Origin: Epiperipatus broadwayi
Lineage: Eukaryota > Onychophora > Udeonychophora > Euonychophora > Peripatidae
Length of the DNA stretch: 64,000 nt
Direction: 5' to 3'
Assembly: GCA_028023455.1 (NCBI GenBank)
Contig: JAQFVV010006203.1
Span: 9,218,876-9,282,875 of the forward strand
The notes beneath the pieces are model-generated. The model saw only the letters and a list, made by a program, of their open reading frames with translations, did not search any database and was not told the DNA's origin. The position numbers and the translations under genes are program-made. Of the stretch, positions 47,216-60,694 are shown in pieces; the first letter of the stretch is position 1, and each line of letters starts with the position of its first letter.

Positions 47216-48853
47216 TCTAAAAATATTTAACAGTTACTTCTAGATAACAGAAACAGTATAACATCTAATTACAAATAAAATGCCCTCACCATAGATTTTC
47301 AGATAGTATTAATAGTAATCCAGATCAGTTTAATGTCTACTAAAAGATGAAAGTTAAATTTAGATATATAGTCCTATAATTATGGTCTTGTACTACTTGA
47401 AGGCATTTTCTTACTAAATAAATATCAGATGATTCTTATGTAGTTGATGATCAGAATGAGTTACAGTAATATAAGATTAAATAATTTTTCCAAGACTATA
47501 AGTGAATCTGTTTTAACAATATGGAATTTTCAAGTAAGCAAATAGTTTAATCATTGATAGAAAGACATGCACTTTATGATAAGAAGACTTCATTAGTTTG
47601 TAAAAAGTACTTGCAGCTATAGTTAATCAAATTTCTTTAGATGATTAGCCACTGCTTAGCTTCTATTTATAAAAAAAAAAATTGCATTTCTCAAGTCAGA
47701 AAAGAAAGAATGTGTTCATTATATATGTTATATTATAATCACGATATAGTTTAAGATTATTCAAAGGCAAATATCAAGTCATTCACAAACTTCAATAGAA
47801 AAAAAATTTTTTTTATCAGAATTAATCATAAGGTGTCAAATATTTTATGCCAGAATTAATTATCAGGTATCAAAAAAACATGTTCTACGAAATTAATTGC
47901 TATTTGAATGAATGCTAACAAGTAGTTTTAATTATGGGAATAAACAATAGGTTCCACGTGTTAGCATAAGCCATATCCAAATGAGCAAAAATTTGCAACT
48001 GTAATAATGAATGGATGGTGATGATATTTAAAAGGGAAATCTTCACAAATCCCATTTTCGAATGGTGATACAATGGTAAAAGATTTGGGATTCATCAAAT
48101 CTGAGAAGGAATTTGGAAAACCTGAAAGCAATAATCGGTAAGAGATATAGTCAAAATGAAATTTAGTAATGGCTTTACTGACTTCGTTAACAGTCATATT
48201 CGAAATATACAATAAAAATAAAAAACTAGAATGGATAGCATTGAAAATTGTATAATTTATCCAATTGGTGTAGTTAGATGAAAAATGCATGGGATAAAAA
48301 TACTGAATGATGATGTCACTTGAAAAAAAAAATTGTATTAAGACCGAAAAAAAAACCTGGCTACGATTCCAAATTATTATTTTAAAAAAATCACAATTAT
48401 AGCCATGTCAAACAAATAACAACACTAAAATTATACAAATGTAGACGTTAAAAAAAATCCATAGTATTCTTAAATCTATTCTAGATTTGGAAAAATCGCA
48501 TAAAAAGATTTAACGACCACATATTAACGTCTATACGTAATATATACATTCAAACAGAAATTGTACATTGTGTGTAATCGTCAAACAACTAACGACTTAA
48601 ATATTATATTGGTTAATAATTAATTTTAAAAACTAATTTTAATAATAATAAAGAATTTATTTTTATTTACGAAATGCGTTAAATTTTAATGTTAACAATG
48701 GATGAAAGCTATAAATAATATTTAGAAAGATAAAACCGTGATTATTAATATTTTTTTAAAATAAGTTAGAAACAAATTAAAGTATTATATTTCTACAATA
48801 AGAAAAAAAACATACTGTATTATAATAAAAAAAATAAAAGAAATACAACTTAC

Positions 48854-48995
48854 ACGCCTTTTGGTACATCATATATTGTTCCGCACAACAATATTCGACA
48901 CCGTCAACAACAAATTTCGCCATATGAAATTGTGAATATGGAGCGTCTTTTCCATAAAAAAGAGTAACCTCATTATTTTGTAGCAAATTCGCCAT
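48854..48995 (-). CDS. NADAR-domain protein (YbiA-like), exon 1 of 3
   Basis: The exon encodes residues 1-47 and the first base of codon 48. The start ATG at 48995 has A at -3 and G at +4, and an in-frame TAA lies 21 bases upstream, so no longer N-terminus is possible in this exon. It holds the N-terminal family blocks: 'VTLFYGKDAPYSQFHMAKF' (10-28, usual F...PFSNF) and 'VDGVEYCCAEQYMMYQKA' (30-47). Glu39 sits in the EQYM block, where the family keeps a Glu in its active site. The predicted full protein of 168 residues equals the usual single-domain NADAR length, with no added domain. Reading through the donor would give a short unrelated tail, so splicing is required. Confidence 0.93.
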
Positions 48996-49160
48996 ATTGA
49001 ATTTATTACAAAGTTAAGTAAAAAAAAATATGAAAACTCCAAGTGAATTTTTAAAAAATGAAAATTTAGAAACAGTGTCTTCCTTCCATTCACGAGTAGG
49101 GCTTTTGATATTCGAAAATTAACGTTTTTTTTTTTTTTCAATACTAGCGCCACCAATTGT
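48996..49160 (-). promoter_or_regulatory. Probable 5' UTR and promoter-proximal region of the NADAR gene
   Basis: This is the DNA directly upstream of the start codon. It includes a less AT-rich patch at about 49080-49160 (GGTGGCGCTAGTATTG on the minus strand) that may mark the transcription start. No convincing TATA box or initiator is visible, and another non-coding first exon further upstream cannot be excluded. Confidence 0.3.
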
Positions 49161-49893
49161 CATTTACTGCGATTAATACTTAATTTTGTCGTTAAAGATA
49201 TTCGGTTGTTTTAATCTAATTACTAAAGAATTTAAATACTAGGACTTGGTCATTTTTTTTTCGAACGAAATTTAATGTAGTACAAGCAGATATTTATTGC
49301 AATGTTGATAAATAAAAAATCTTTTCAAATTATTAGTGAAAACACAATAGTTAAACTAAAGATTTCATTTAAAAATTTCTAGATTTTTTAATTAAAATCT
49401 TAGTTTCTTTTTTCTCTATATATTTTAATATTTGTAAAAATATAACAAACATTTCCATTCAATTGTTTTTCTACCAGTGTTAGTGTACAATTATATCATG
49501 TAAAAAAATAAATATAATTCAAATACATAAATTATCGAAGAGTATAAGAATTAAAAAAAAAAAAACTTTTTACCGCGCAAAAGGCAGATAGATGCTGTGT
49601 TTACAATCAAAGAATTTGAAAGAACAAACTTTTAATTAATGGCAGAAAACTTAAAATATATAGTTTTAAGAAGATAAAAATTATTTGAAGAATCAGATAT
49701 TTTTGGAATGTCGAATTAATAACTTGAGTATTTTTTTAAATAAAAAAAAGTCTTTAAATATTAATTTTGTTCAATCAAAAATACTTTAAGACCCAAATTC
49801 CAATGTAACAATTGCATCTAATAATGAATAATATTTCTATAGTGTAATAAAAATTATTAACAATTATATCTTTCTTGATCTTATTTTGATCTA

Positions 49894-50254
49894 AAACAGG
49901 CAAAACTCTCCATACAGTAGTGCCACTAAGTGCAACCCAGAGTAATCATTGGATTCCAGAAAGCTTGTGCATAGAACCCCTATTTAGTGCCTACTCATCC
50001 ATTATCCCCAAACTAGTTTCTAGCTTGTGGCTTTTATCAGTGAGGAGCTTTGGATCTGAGAGCACTGCACCTAGAAACTAGTCTGGGGATATTGGATGAG
50101 TGGGGACTAGATAGGGATTTTATGCACAAGCCTCCTGGCATCCATTGATTACTCTGGCTTGCACTGAGTGGCACTACTGTATGGAGAGTTTTGCCCATTA
50201 TAATAACAGTTATGAGCAAGCATAAGAAATGGTAATCATGTTATATTTATAGGT
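49894..50254. mobile_element. Fold-back element B, 361 bp, with 13-bp flanking repeats
   Basis: Arms 49899-50023 and 50071-50195 (125 bp each) are diverged reverse complements; the outermost 26 bases pair well (GGCAAAACTCTCCATACAGTAG). The 47-bp spacer is unpaired. TTATTTTGATCTA occurs at 49881-49893 and again at 50255-50267, as expected of a target duplication made by LINE machinery rather than by a cut-and-paste transposase. The core is shared with element A at 16.1-16.8 kb, and a piece of the arm recurs near 60.0 kb. No ORF. Confidence 0.75.
50004..50046 (-). ncRNA. Hammerhead-like motif in fold-back element B
   Basis: Minus strand: UCCUCA (50046-50041), core CUGAUAA (50040-50034; consensus has G where this has the first of the two final A), stem II AGC/GCU with loop CACAA, GAAAC (50020-50016), UAGUU (50015-50011), then UGGGGA (50010-50005). 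UGGGGA pairs with UCCUCA at all six positions, one being G-U. Helix III would be ACU with AGU, three pairs without a loop, so it would work best between two copies, as in known dimeric hammerheads. The core G-to-A change probably disables this copy. Confidence 0.45.
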
Positions 50255-50440
50255 TTATTTTGATCTAGTGACTATTGTGTCCAGATACCAAGTATTTGCA
50301 TAAATTAGTGCTTTAGGGATTCTAAGCAGCTTATTTAAACTAGAAAATAAGTTAGAAGCTTGGCATTGAATAGAATTTATTAAGTGTATGATAGATAAGT
50401 GCAAGAGAGCACAATTTTCCCATACTAATTACATACTAAT

Positions 50441-50594
50441 ATAATATTAATATCATCTATGTTTTTTATTACTTTTACAATGCTTTTTTTTTACAACCTA
50501 ATATGACAGTTTTGATTACCCCAGCAATCTTCTTCTGAGGTTGTAAAAAAAGCACTGTAAAAGAAATAAAGAACAGAGATGATATTAATATTAT
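50441..50594. repeat. Hairpin repeat, ~58-bp arms
   Basis: Left arm 50441-50499 and right arm 50538-50594 are reverse complements with few differences (ends ATAATATTAATATCATCT and AGATGATATTAATATTAT). The 38-bp loop, read on the minus strand, contains CAGAAGAAGATTGCTGGGG, which resembles 'CTGAAGAAGATTGCTGGAC' near 45660 and the SINE tail, so this may be another member of the hammerhead-like group, now decayed. Confidence 0.7.
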
Positions 50595-50599
50595 AAGAA

Positions 50600-53500
50600 T
50601 TTGGCAATGCAATAGGAAAGATAAAGTTATAATACATATTAATATCAAATTTTATAGACTTGAATGCTTATTTAAAATAAAACATGTAATCTTTAGAAAT
50701 GGCTAAATTGATTTTTTTTTATTCTTCAGATTACCAGTGTTTTTGGATGAGATAGAAGCTTGTAAGATTATTCTTCAGGACTCCTGTAGTATACTTGATT
50801 CCATTGGCTTTTTGTTATCTGTTTTTGCCCTGAGCTACTTTGCTTTTCCTTTTAATTTCCAGTTTTCTGGAGTACAAATTCTATCATATAAAACCATACC
50901 TGTTTATGAATTGCTATATTAATTTTTTTAATAAACAATTTAATTTTTTTACAAGCTTTTTTTTAAAAAAATCATTTTAATTAATTTATTCACTTCTTGA
51001 TTTGCATATAACACTATTAAATGTTGTTATATATTAATAGAAAACCAGATCTATATTTAAAAAAAATATTATAATATGTTTGTTTCTAAGTTATTATTTA
51101 ACAGATAACATTAATAAATACTGTTATGTATTAATAGAAACAAAACTATTTCTATGTGAAGAATTTTATTTAACATAAATTTTCTATAAATAACAGTACA
51201 TCTCTAAAACATCACACGATTACTACTGCATAAATATTTTGCTACTGTTGTAACAGTACATCTCTCACAATATGTATGAATTCATTTAAAATGTACAATA
51301 TATTATGCCGAAAGGCTATGTTTATTTATAACAAAAGTGAGGCCAGTATTAAATACTATTAAAGGCATAATAATCTGTGCTTAATAAGTTGACTGCAATG
51401 AGTAATAGTTAATTCTGAGTGTTCTCTTATATTAACCTATTTATGGTTGCCTCTTATTATATACATTTATACTGCCATTTATTAATGAGTATAGAAGTCA
51501 TTGAACATATGATATATATTGGTTAATGATATTTTTCTGGTATCATTATATTGAAATATTGATTCTCACTACCTTTTGTAAATTTCTTTGAAAAAATCGA
51601 TCTTTTATATATGATGATGGGCAGCAAATGAAATTTAGAACAAATTATCTTACCATTACCATCATTACTTGTTTATATTCTAACTATGCCATTTGCATAT
51701 TCACTTCTGAGTAATATAATATTAAATAAAATGGGTTAGTTCAGTTAACGATTATGTTTGGTTAAATGCAAATAAATTGATAAGTAAAATATCCTGCATT
51801 ATATTAAATGTTCCACTAGCTCAAATTCAAAAATAAGAATAAGGTTCAGTTTATAAAATAAATCAATAAATATTTAATATTTTATGAGACTTGGAAGTGA
51901 AAATACAGATGACAAGATAGATTACATTGAGCCAATATCCCATAGGATACTACCTCAATGGCATAAGAACACTATCCCCCCTATTACTATCTCAAATAAA
52001 TAAACTTATAGCATTCTTACGACTTTAATAAATCCTACTCCTTAAGATTAAACTAATACTTAAATCTTAATCTTTTATCTACTATAATTTAGCTCAATAA
52101 AATCTCAGGTTCATAAAATTATTCTAAGTTAATTAAAATCACTGTAGCAAAACATGATAAGGGATTTTTATGTCATACTCTACTACACTTAAACTAATAA
52201 TAATAATAAATAATAATATTTTCATTGGATGAACTAATTTTATGTATCTTTTCTCTTCACTATAATCTTTTATTATCATAATAAAATACTATAATATAAT
52301 CTTTCTCTTCATATAATAATGTAATAAATATGTGGTAGCATTTTTATAATCTGACAAATATATGTGTGGCAATGGATAGCATTATAATTCAATGTACTAT
52401 TATGATAATTAATTTATGACCATAAGATAATATAAAATGTGATTACTTAAATAAATAATACCAAGAAAAATATTCAAATTCTTAAACTTAATACTTTATT
52501 TATTTCTGTGCAAAAATAAAAATATTATGTTTGATTTAGTGACTCTGTTTTAGATGCATTGTGATGGGAAAAATAAATAACCAGAACACACAAATTTTTG
52601 AAAACAAATTTAACAAAGTTTTATTATAACACTAAAACAAAATAATAATTTATTTACAATATTTACATTTTAACATCCTTAAATTTGCACCATTATACAT
52701 TTTTTTATTTGGAACCTAGTTAAGTCTTCACTCTGATTTAAAGTAATAATAATAAAAACAATACAATTTTATTGATCCCTTTGTGATCAATCTTATGATA
52801 AAATTACATTTATCTATACTTATTTAAAATATATCTTTAACTATTATTTAACTATGCTTCTTTTTTTTTATTATTAAAAAACATTTATTGAAACATAGTA
52901 CGGAATAACAAAATAATAATAATAATCGAGCATGGATATTTTTCACTAGACAATTTCATTTTGCAATGTTAAAAGATATTAAAATATCTACTGATAATTT
53001 ATTACTAGATTGTGTGGATATCGTTGTTCACTACACAATGATTATTAAATATAATACATCCCATTTAATATTATTCTAATACTATATAGTTGTAATCACT
53101 GATATATTCCCTATTATTTAATAAATATAAAATTGTACCTATGCTTATTGTTTATATCGTTTTACTTTATAACCTTATATCTTTAAAATATGCAGTACTC
53201 ATTAAAAAAAATGAAATAAAATATTTAAAATTATTTAATATTTCAAAAGCAACTTTGCTTTACATATTTCATTCCTAAAAATTTATTTTATTTTCAAAAT
53301 AAAATCTAAACATATTTTATGATTCTTTTCTTTTGGATCCATTGGATTTTCAATTCCAATTTGCACAAACTATACTTCTCCTTACAAGTAAACGAACTTA
53401 TCTTATTCAGACAATAGCATATCTTAAACTCTAAATTATCTATTATTTCTTTTAAAATAGACCATACTGTGCGATGTAGCTACTTTCGAAATCTAGATAG

Positions 53501-54172
53501 TGAATAGATGTGTAGGCAAGGGAAGAAAAACTAGAGTATAACTCATAATACATATCAAAGAAAAATACCATGGCATAGTGTATCTATAAGAAATAGAGGT
53601 ATGATCTATTCCGTCTAATGTTCTCCAATACTAATAATGATGTCAAAGCTATTCCTTCAGCTTTATTGAAATATCAATACTTGAAAATAATAGACACTGT
53701 CCACAAATAAATATACACCTACAGGGCTTTGTTAACTGTATTGTATATCTAATCAGATTACAAAATACTATTCATATTCCCTTATTACATCCTACCTTAA
53801 TATCATCTCCTGGGTTCATGTTCATCATATTACTACCAAGTCACTACCTTATCATCATTTCCTAAAAGATTTATCAAATCTTACATTGACAAATAACTAA
53901 TTTGCATATTCAAAATAATAAACAAAATTCAATTATAATTAGAGTGATCTCACTAATCCACAAAAAAAGTGCTTACTTCCTTATTCTATATTCTAAACAC
54001 ATACAAACTGGTCATATAAATACTTTGAACATCCAATAATATGAAAGTGTTTTTAAAAGAATCACATAAATATTCATCATCATGTTGTGTTATATTACTA
54101 GTATAAAATTATAGTATGCATATTCTCAAAATAAATCCTAATCTCATAATTTAAAAGTGTTGTACAAATGCC
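50600..54172. other. AT-rich intergenic DNA, no gene seen
   Basis: Only short ORFs without recognisable motifs, TA-rich tracts and small local duplications ('aacagtacatctct' at 51191 and 51250) are visible. I can name no gene or known element here. Confidence 0.5.
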
Positions 54173-56459
54173 ATTATCATCATGATTATCAACCATTATC
54201 AATCCACTGCAGGATGAAGGTCTCTCCAAGTTTAATCCATCTTCTCCGATCTTTAGCTTCTCTTCTCCACATCACCCCTACACATTTTCTTATTTCATCC
54301 ATCCATCTTACATGTGGTCTCCCTAGGTCTTTTACAATCTCTTGGAATCCAGTTTAAAATTTCAATTGTCCATCTATTATCATCTCTTCTAGCAATATGT
54401 CCAGCCCAACTCCACTTCAATCTTTTAATTTTTTCAATGAGGTCAGTAACATCTGTTTGTTCTCTTACCCATACATTGCGTTTTCGATCTCTTCTTGTTA
54501 CTCCCAACATACATCTCTCCATACTTCTTTGAGTGGTCTGAAGTCTCTGTATTGATCTTCTATTAAGTGTCCAAGTCTCAGATCCATAAGTAAGAACTGG
54601 TAAAACACATTTATTAAAAACCTTTCTTTTCAAACACATAGGCATATTTCCTTTTAATATCAAGTTATTTCTACCAAAAGCACTCCAACCAAGTTTAATT
54701 CTATGATTAATTTCCTCTATTATGTTTCAATCTGTATTAATAATCTGACCAAGGTATTTGTAACTCTTAACTTCTTCTAATTCATCATAATCAATCTTTA
54801 TTTTTATATTTTGAGCAAATCGATTAAACATTACTTTAGTCTTTTTAACATTTATCTTTAGTCCTACTTTCCTACTTTCATCTGATAACTCCTGTAACAT
54901 TTCCTGCAGCTCGGAAGCATTATTTGCAAAAACAACTACATCATCTGCGAAATCTAAATGACTTAAATAATCTCCATTTACTTTCACTCCTTTAGTTTCC
55001 CATTTTAATCCACAAAATACTTCTTGCAGCACTGCTGTAAAAAGTTTTGGAGATATGGAGTCACCTTGTCTTACACCTTTCTCAATGTTGACTTTCCCAG
55101 TATCATTATGTAATCTAATTGTTGCTGTTGCATTTTTATAAATATTCTTTAAAATATGACAATATCCTGGATCTATATCTTGATGATCCAATGCTTTAAT
55201 CACTGAAGAAATGTTTATAGAATCAAATGCCTTTTCATAATCTACAAATCCAAAACACAATGACAACTCATATTCATTTGTCCTTTCTATAACTTCTCTC
55301 AATACTTGAATATGATCTACTGTACTAAAACCACTTTTAAATCCAGCTTGTTCTCTTGGTTGGTGAAAATCCAAGGTTCTCTGTAGACGAGTTGTAATTA
55401 TCTTGGTAAAAATTTTATATAAAACTAATAAAAGGCTGATGGGTCTGTAATTTCTAATATCTTCTTTATCACCTTTTTTAAATATTAATATTATTACTGC
55501 ATTCTTCCAATCATCCGGTACATCTTTATCATTTAGACATTTGGTATATAACTTTGCTAATATTTTTTCTGTTTCTTCACCTGCTTCTTTTAATATATCA
55601 ATTATAATTCCATCATTACCTGGGCCTTTTCATACATTTAATTGCATTTCTCACTTCTTCATTTAAAATTCTGGGCAATTCGGAAGATGTAATAGATATA
55701 GGAGGTACTTGTTCTTTATTACTATATAATTCTCGATAAAAATCTTCTACCAATTTCATAATGTCATCCCTCTTTTTAGTAATAATTCCATCTTTTTTCC
55801 TTATTGCAGATATAAATTTCCTACCAATACCAAAATGTTGTTTTACATTCTTAAGACTTTTATTTTCTTCTACAGCTTTTCTTGCTAATTCACAGTTATA
55901 CTTTCTTATATCATTTTCAACTCTTTTCCGCACCATTTTACAAAATTCGAGATATTCAATTCTTTTTAATGCATCATTCTTGCATATCTTCATATTCCTT
56001 TTTTTCTTCATAAGTTCTCTAGTCTCAGTAGAAATTTTATTAGTCAATTGCTGCTTTTTTCTACCAGCTATCTTTGTTGCGTTTTTAAAAGGTATCAGTT
56101 ATTTTCATATTAATTTCATTCAAATCTGAATCATGTTCAAAATCTACTAATACTTGAAACCGATTTGTAAGTTCTAATTTAAATTCATTAGAATGTTTCT
56201 GAAGATTAGGAATATCAACTGTAAATATAGTTTTTCTTAATAATTTTTGTCTCTCTAGTTTTACATTAAGATGTATCTTACCCCTTACTAATCGATGATC
56301 ACTTCCTGTGTTAAATTTATTAAGAACATTGCAATCTTGAAATATGTATTTCCTGTTAGTCAAAATATAATCCAATTCTGCTGTACCTTCATTTGGATGC
56401 TTCCATGTCCATTTCCTTCTAACATTTTTCTCAAAAAAAGAATTCATAATATAAAGTTT
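54173..56459 (-). mobile_element. RTE retrotransposon, 5'-truncated (copy 2)
   Basis: About 2.3 kb, clearly the same family as 20561-23787 (roughly 90 percent or more by eye). Homology ends at 56459, inside the endonuclease-RT region, so about 0.95 kb of the 5' end is missing. The 3' end has the same UTR and a (TGA)n-like tail. It retains the ~32 bp near 56318-56352 that copy 1 has lost, so the two copies were deleted independently. It lies upstream of the NADAR gene. It cannot move by itself. Confidence 0.9.
54295..56447 (-). pseudogene. RTE copy 2 protein, four open runs
   Basis: Open runs are 56447-56085 (end of the endonuclease region, with 'AELDYILTN' and 'SDHRLV'), 56047-55616 (linker up to 'SSELPRILNEEVRNAIKCM'), 55374-54727 (RT) and 54663-54295 (C-terminal). 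The RT run keeps motif A 'VDYEKAFDSI', an intact motif B 'GVRQGDSISP' and an intact motif C 'LDFADDVVVF', so it is better kept than copy 1. A ~10-bp deletion near 55622 removes the KGKASG block and shifts the frame, and a stop after 'INTD' (54727) separates the C-terminal run with 'TYGSETW', 'GHIARR' and 'WIPRDCKRPR'. Confidence 0.85.
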
Positions 56460-59400
56460 GCATATAATTCAACATTTTTACTTCCATACATTATAATTCG
56501 TAGGCAAGCTACAAAAGAGAAAAACAAAAAAAAATACATCATAAAATATATCAATATTCATTAACTATTACCAAGTGATATTGACTTCTCATCACTTTTG
56601 CTGTCTTCTTTTTCCATCAATTAGATACAACATTGCATACATGAAAATACATCCATACTTTTATTTAAAATGTTCTTATTTAAATTATTAAATTATTCTA
56701 CTATAAGATTATAATATTATCAATAAATTAATATTCTTGTTTCTACTCTTATAAAAAATAATATTACACTTTAAAAAAAAATTAAAAAAATCAAGACTAT
56801 AATTACATATATCTTCAATTGACTCTTCAATTGACGAAGGTTTTTGATAAAGTTCAAAAATGTTTTTTTTATTTTCTCGAGAGTTTTTTTTTTTTTAAAT
56901 GTTCTCCTCAAGAGCAATTTTTAAAACTCCCCCGTTGCTATGCAATGAACAAGACAAAACTGTTCCGGCGGTGAGCGAAGTTTAAAATGAATAATAAAAA
57001 AAATAATATGTCTTTTAAGATCTTGAAAAATTAAATAAAATAATCATCGATCCGTCCTGGAAAAGTTTTATAGAATAATAGTTTATGTTTCTATTGTCCA
57101 GAATGATGATTATTAAAATCATAATAAATCATAACATTAAAAAAATAATCCATTGAAGCTTCTATTCTAGAATATTCTATGTCGGCATAATGATGCATCA
57201 TGTTCCTTTGGCTTAGCTTGAACTATCCGGATAAACTTTTTGCGCAATATAAAATATTTTTCATAATTCCATACTTTTATTCACTCATGTATTCCTTTTC
57301 TTTGTAGGTTTCTACTTTAGGAAAATTTATTGCTATTAATTACTTATTTTCAGCGGTTTCATTCTTGTCTTAAAATCCAGTTTTTTAAACAATTTTTTAT
57401 AAATGCATATAACCCTATATACCTCAGGTTTTTATAACATATGCTTTCATAATTATTTTCCATTAGTCTTTACTTAAAATAATTGCTTGCAAATATTTAT
57501 AATGTTTCCTTCAAAAAGGATATAACATTTATTTTTATAGCATTGTTTCCATAAAATTATTATATAATATACTTGTCATATTACTTATTAATCTTGGACA
57601 AGACTATCTTGTTATATAAAATAATGTGTATTTTACTTTTAACCGACAAATAGCTTTTCTATTAAGCTTCTTGTACAATGTCCATAATAATAATTTATTC
57701 ACTGGAATAGTCCTCTTGGTTAATATTATTAATATTATATTCATAATTATTATATTTATCTTTAAAATTTCCATTAAATATATTTTAATTATCAGCATTT
57801 TCATATTTTTTACTGAGAAGTTATATTAAGTTTCTGATGAATACTCCTGGTAATGGAACTTTTAAAATTAACAATGCATATTAAAATGAAGTTACTAAAA
57901 TATATTTATTTTACACTCTCTTTGCAAATACTTTTAAATAAATGTCCTATTAGTTTTGCAATTAAATTGTATGAGAGCATTAAAAATTGACTAAAATAAT
58001 AATATTTTAAAATTACTATCACCTCGATAGCTACTGACACCGATCACTGAAACATTTGATCACCCTTGACACCCCCATGTAACGATATTTATATTCTATA
58101 AAATACCTCATCCTATTGGTGGATTCTTACTTTTCGTTTGATACCAAATTTGCATAATGTTTCATTCTTACACAATTAAATTTCAAAATAAAAATATGAC
58201 GCATTATAACTTTAAAAATATTATTTAAAATATTACTTTTAAATCAATTATTACTTTACTAAATTAATTAAATATCTTTAAAATAACTTTTTTAAAAACA
58301 ATATTTAATAATTTATCCCACCTTTAATATTTCATTTATCTATTTTATTTTAAAACAAAATATTTAACTTTTTATTAACTGTATTCATCTTTATTACATT
58401 ATTTAAACATTTCATAACAACTAACTTAATATTTGCTTTTATGATAGATAATAATTATATCCAATTCTATAATGCAATTTTAAAATATTTTGAACTTTAC
58501 TAATCTAAATACTAGCAAGCATGTGTGTATAACCATATTATTATACAAGTCACATGACTAATAGCCAAGACAGATTATCCGATTTTATGTCTGGAAATAA
58601 TAATAAATTGCAACACTTGTTTTATTAAATAAAATACAATAATATAAAATTTGGAAGAATAATTTGGAAAATATAAAATTAAATATAACTTTCACTACTA
58701 TAAAACTTACTTTTAAAATATATGATATTAATTATAATTATTAAATATAATTTATGAAAATAAATATAACACTTATTTAACTATAAGTTTAAGACAATTA
58801 AAATTTAACTTTTTTTAAACATACTTTTAAATATTTATAGCTGCGTTATTTATTATGGCCAGCTTTTGCAATCATATGTAATAATATCTTTAGGTTTACT
58901 TAACTGTTCTTAAGTGATTTATCATAATTTTATGTATTATGTAATTTCATTTAGCTTCAAATCATACTTTTAGAATATTATTAATACAACTTAACTAACA
59001 CATCAAGAGAACATATTCTAAATTTAAAATTTTTTAATAATTTGTTGTGATGAGCTGATTCTGACCTATAGAAAAGGGCACAATATAGACATCAAACAAC
59101 TATTTATTTCTGCAGTTTTCAGAATCCTTATCCAAGACAAGACTGTATAAAGTGAATGAAGTTTGTTCATTCAAACTTTTCACTACATTTCTTTCCCTCT
59201 TTTGGGGGAAAAAAATTAATAGATAAATAATACTCTAATGAATGCTTTGGTAGTCTATACTTTTTTGTTTTTGATTGTATTTATGCTTATTTTATTTGTA
59301 GTATTTTGATTGGTCTGTACTTCTATATACAGTGCTATGGCTGCTACTCTTTGATAGTACTGTTTGTTAAATTTGATTAGATCATTTTTTTGCAAAATGC

Positions 59401-60000
59401 TTCTGGTTGGATAAAGTCTAAAAGTAATTGCTTTTGATGAAGTCTATGAATCTGACCTTCTAATATCTTTGCATTAAGGGTGAATTCTTTTTCTGGCTAT
59501 TGCCACAGTTGGATTTTAACTTTTTCTGGATACATTTAGTATAATACTCTAGTACCCATTTAGATGTATCTGTAATTTGAACTTCATTTTATTTAATAAA
59601 TTTTTTTAAATTTTGAACAAACTGACAGTTTTTCAGGTGATGTTTCATATAATGTAAGCTGGTGATATGTTATAAACAATTTCTGAAGTCATAAGCTATA
59701 TTGGCTGCATTTTGGCTGTTTGAAACTGGGCATAACCAAAATGCATGTTTTTTTTGATAAAAATTTTTGAAATCATCTGTTCAGCTTGCCTTGTGCTTTC
59801 AAATTGAAATAATAATATCAATATATATATATAGTATTCCATTATATACATGGAAATCTCTAAATAGGATAAATGAAAAGGTTTTTCCATATTGAAAACA
59901 GTCATTATAAAAAGAATATACAATGCAAATATTTTTTCCAGTAGAAAATCACCAAAATGTCACATGATCACAATTTCCTATGCTTACACAAGCTATTAGT
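56460..60000. other. AT-rich intergenic DNA, no gene seen
   Basis: No recognisable coding or repeat feature. A less AT-rich patch at 56925-56975 ('cccccgttgctatgcaatg', 'ttccggcggtgagcgaag') and one at 58025-58085 stand out from the background but match nothing that I know. Short ORFs near 57.6-57.8 kb overlap on both strands and are low-complexity. Confidence 0.45.
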
Positions 60001-60010
60001 AGCAATAGCA

Positions 60011-60060
60011 ATCTCTTCATATAGTACTGCCACTCAATGCAAGCCTTAATAATCAAACCT
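60011..60060. repeat. Fragment of the fold-back element family
   Basis: 'cttcatatagtactgccact' and 'caatgcaagcc.taataatcaa' match the outer arm of element B (49907-49960, 'ctccatacagtagtgccact..gtgcaa'). Only about 50 bp is recognisable. Confidence 0.6.
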
Positions 60061-60694
60061 GGCACAGATAGGTATAGGAGTAAATAGGTAAAACATATGT
60101 GAAGAAAGGAAAGGAATATATTTTAATATTGAATGAATGTTTGAATCATTATTTATTCATGTAAAATGCACTAGAAATAAATACATTTTAAAATTATTTT
60201 TTCCCATTCTACATTATCAAATCAAGAACTCAATACTATATTTGTTATCATTGATAGTTTTTAAAATTTTAAATGACATTTCTATTATTTTATTTTAAAA
60301 AATCATAATTTTTTTTCCTCTTCTAATTTTATAAATTGGGAGATGTTTTTTTCTTTTAGAATATTTTTAAAATAAGCCCTTCCTCACTATTTTCTCATTT
60401 TATTGCTACTTCAAATGTAAGAAATTGTATATGCAAGGTTTTGACTTCCTCTGAATAGTCTAACAAATAAACCCTACATTTTCAGAGATGAAGTAAAATT
60501 CCAAATTATTCAAAGCCAATGTATATCAATTTAATTTTTTATTACTATTTGTAAAATTAAAATTAAAAAAACAATTTTTTTATAATAAATTAATTATTAT
60601 ATAAGATTTGTTAAAAATTATAATTAATATTTACTTTGATTTTTTTTAAATATATGTAATTACTATATAAATATATATATATAATATTTTTGAA

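Larger units (their letters stand above)
34100..48853 (-). other. Intron 1 of the NADAR gene (~14.8 kb)
   Basis: The donor GTAAGT at 48853-48848 (minus strand) is the full consensus and splits a codon in phase 1; the acceptor is CCTAG at 34104-34100. Listed elements are at 40.0-40.4, 42.7-43.3, 44.3, 45.3-45.5, 46.4-46.7 and 47.0-47.2 kb. The long stretches 34.1-39.9 and 47.2-48.8 kb are AT-rich and show no gene or repeat that I can name. An alternative transcript exon inside cannot be excluded. Confidence 0.85.

Noticed and set aside
48869-49156. 95-codon minus-strand ORF overlapping exon 1
   Set aside because: It is another frame across the 5' UTR and exon 1, with Lys/Phe/Leu low complexity; the NADAR frame has the family signatures and correct splice phase.
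50037-50219. 60-codon minus-strand ORF with Ser/Pro-rich end
   Set aside because: It lies in fold-back element B and has no counterpart in element A.
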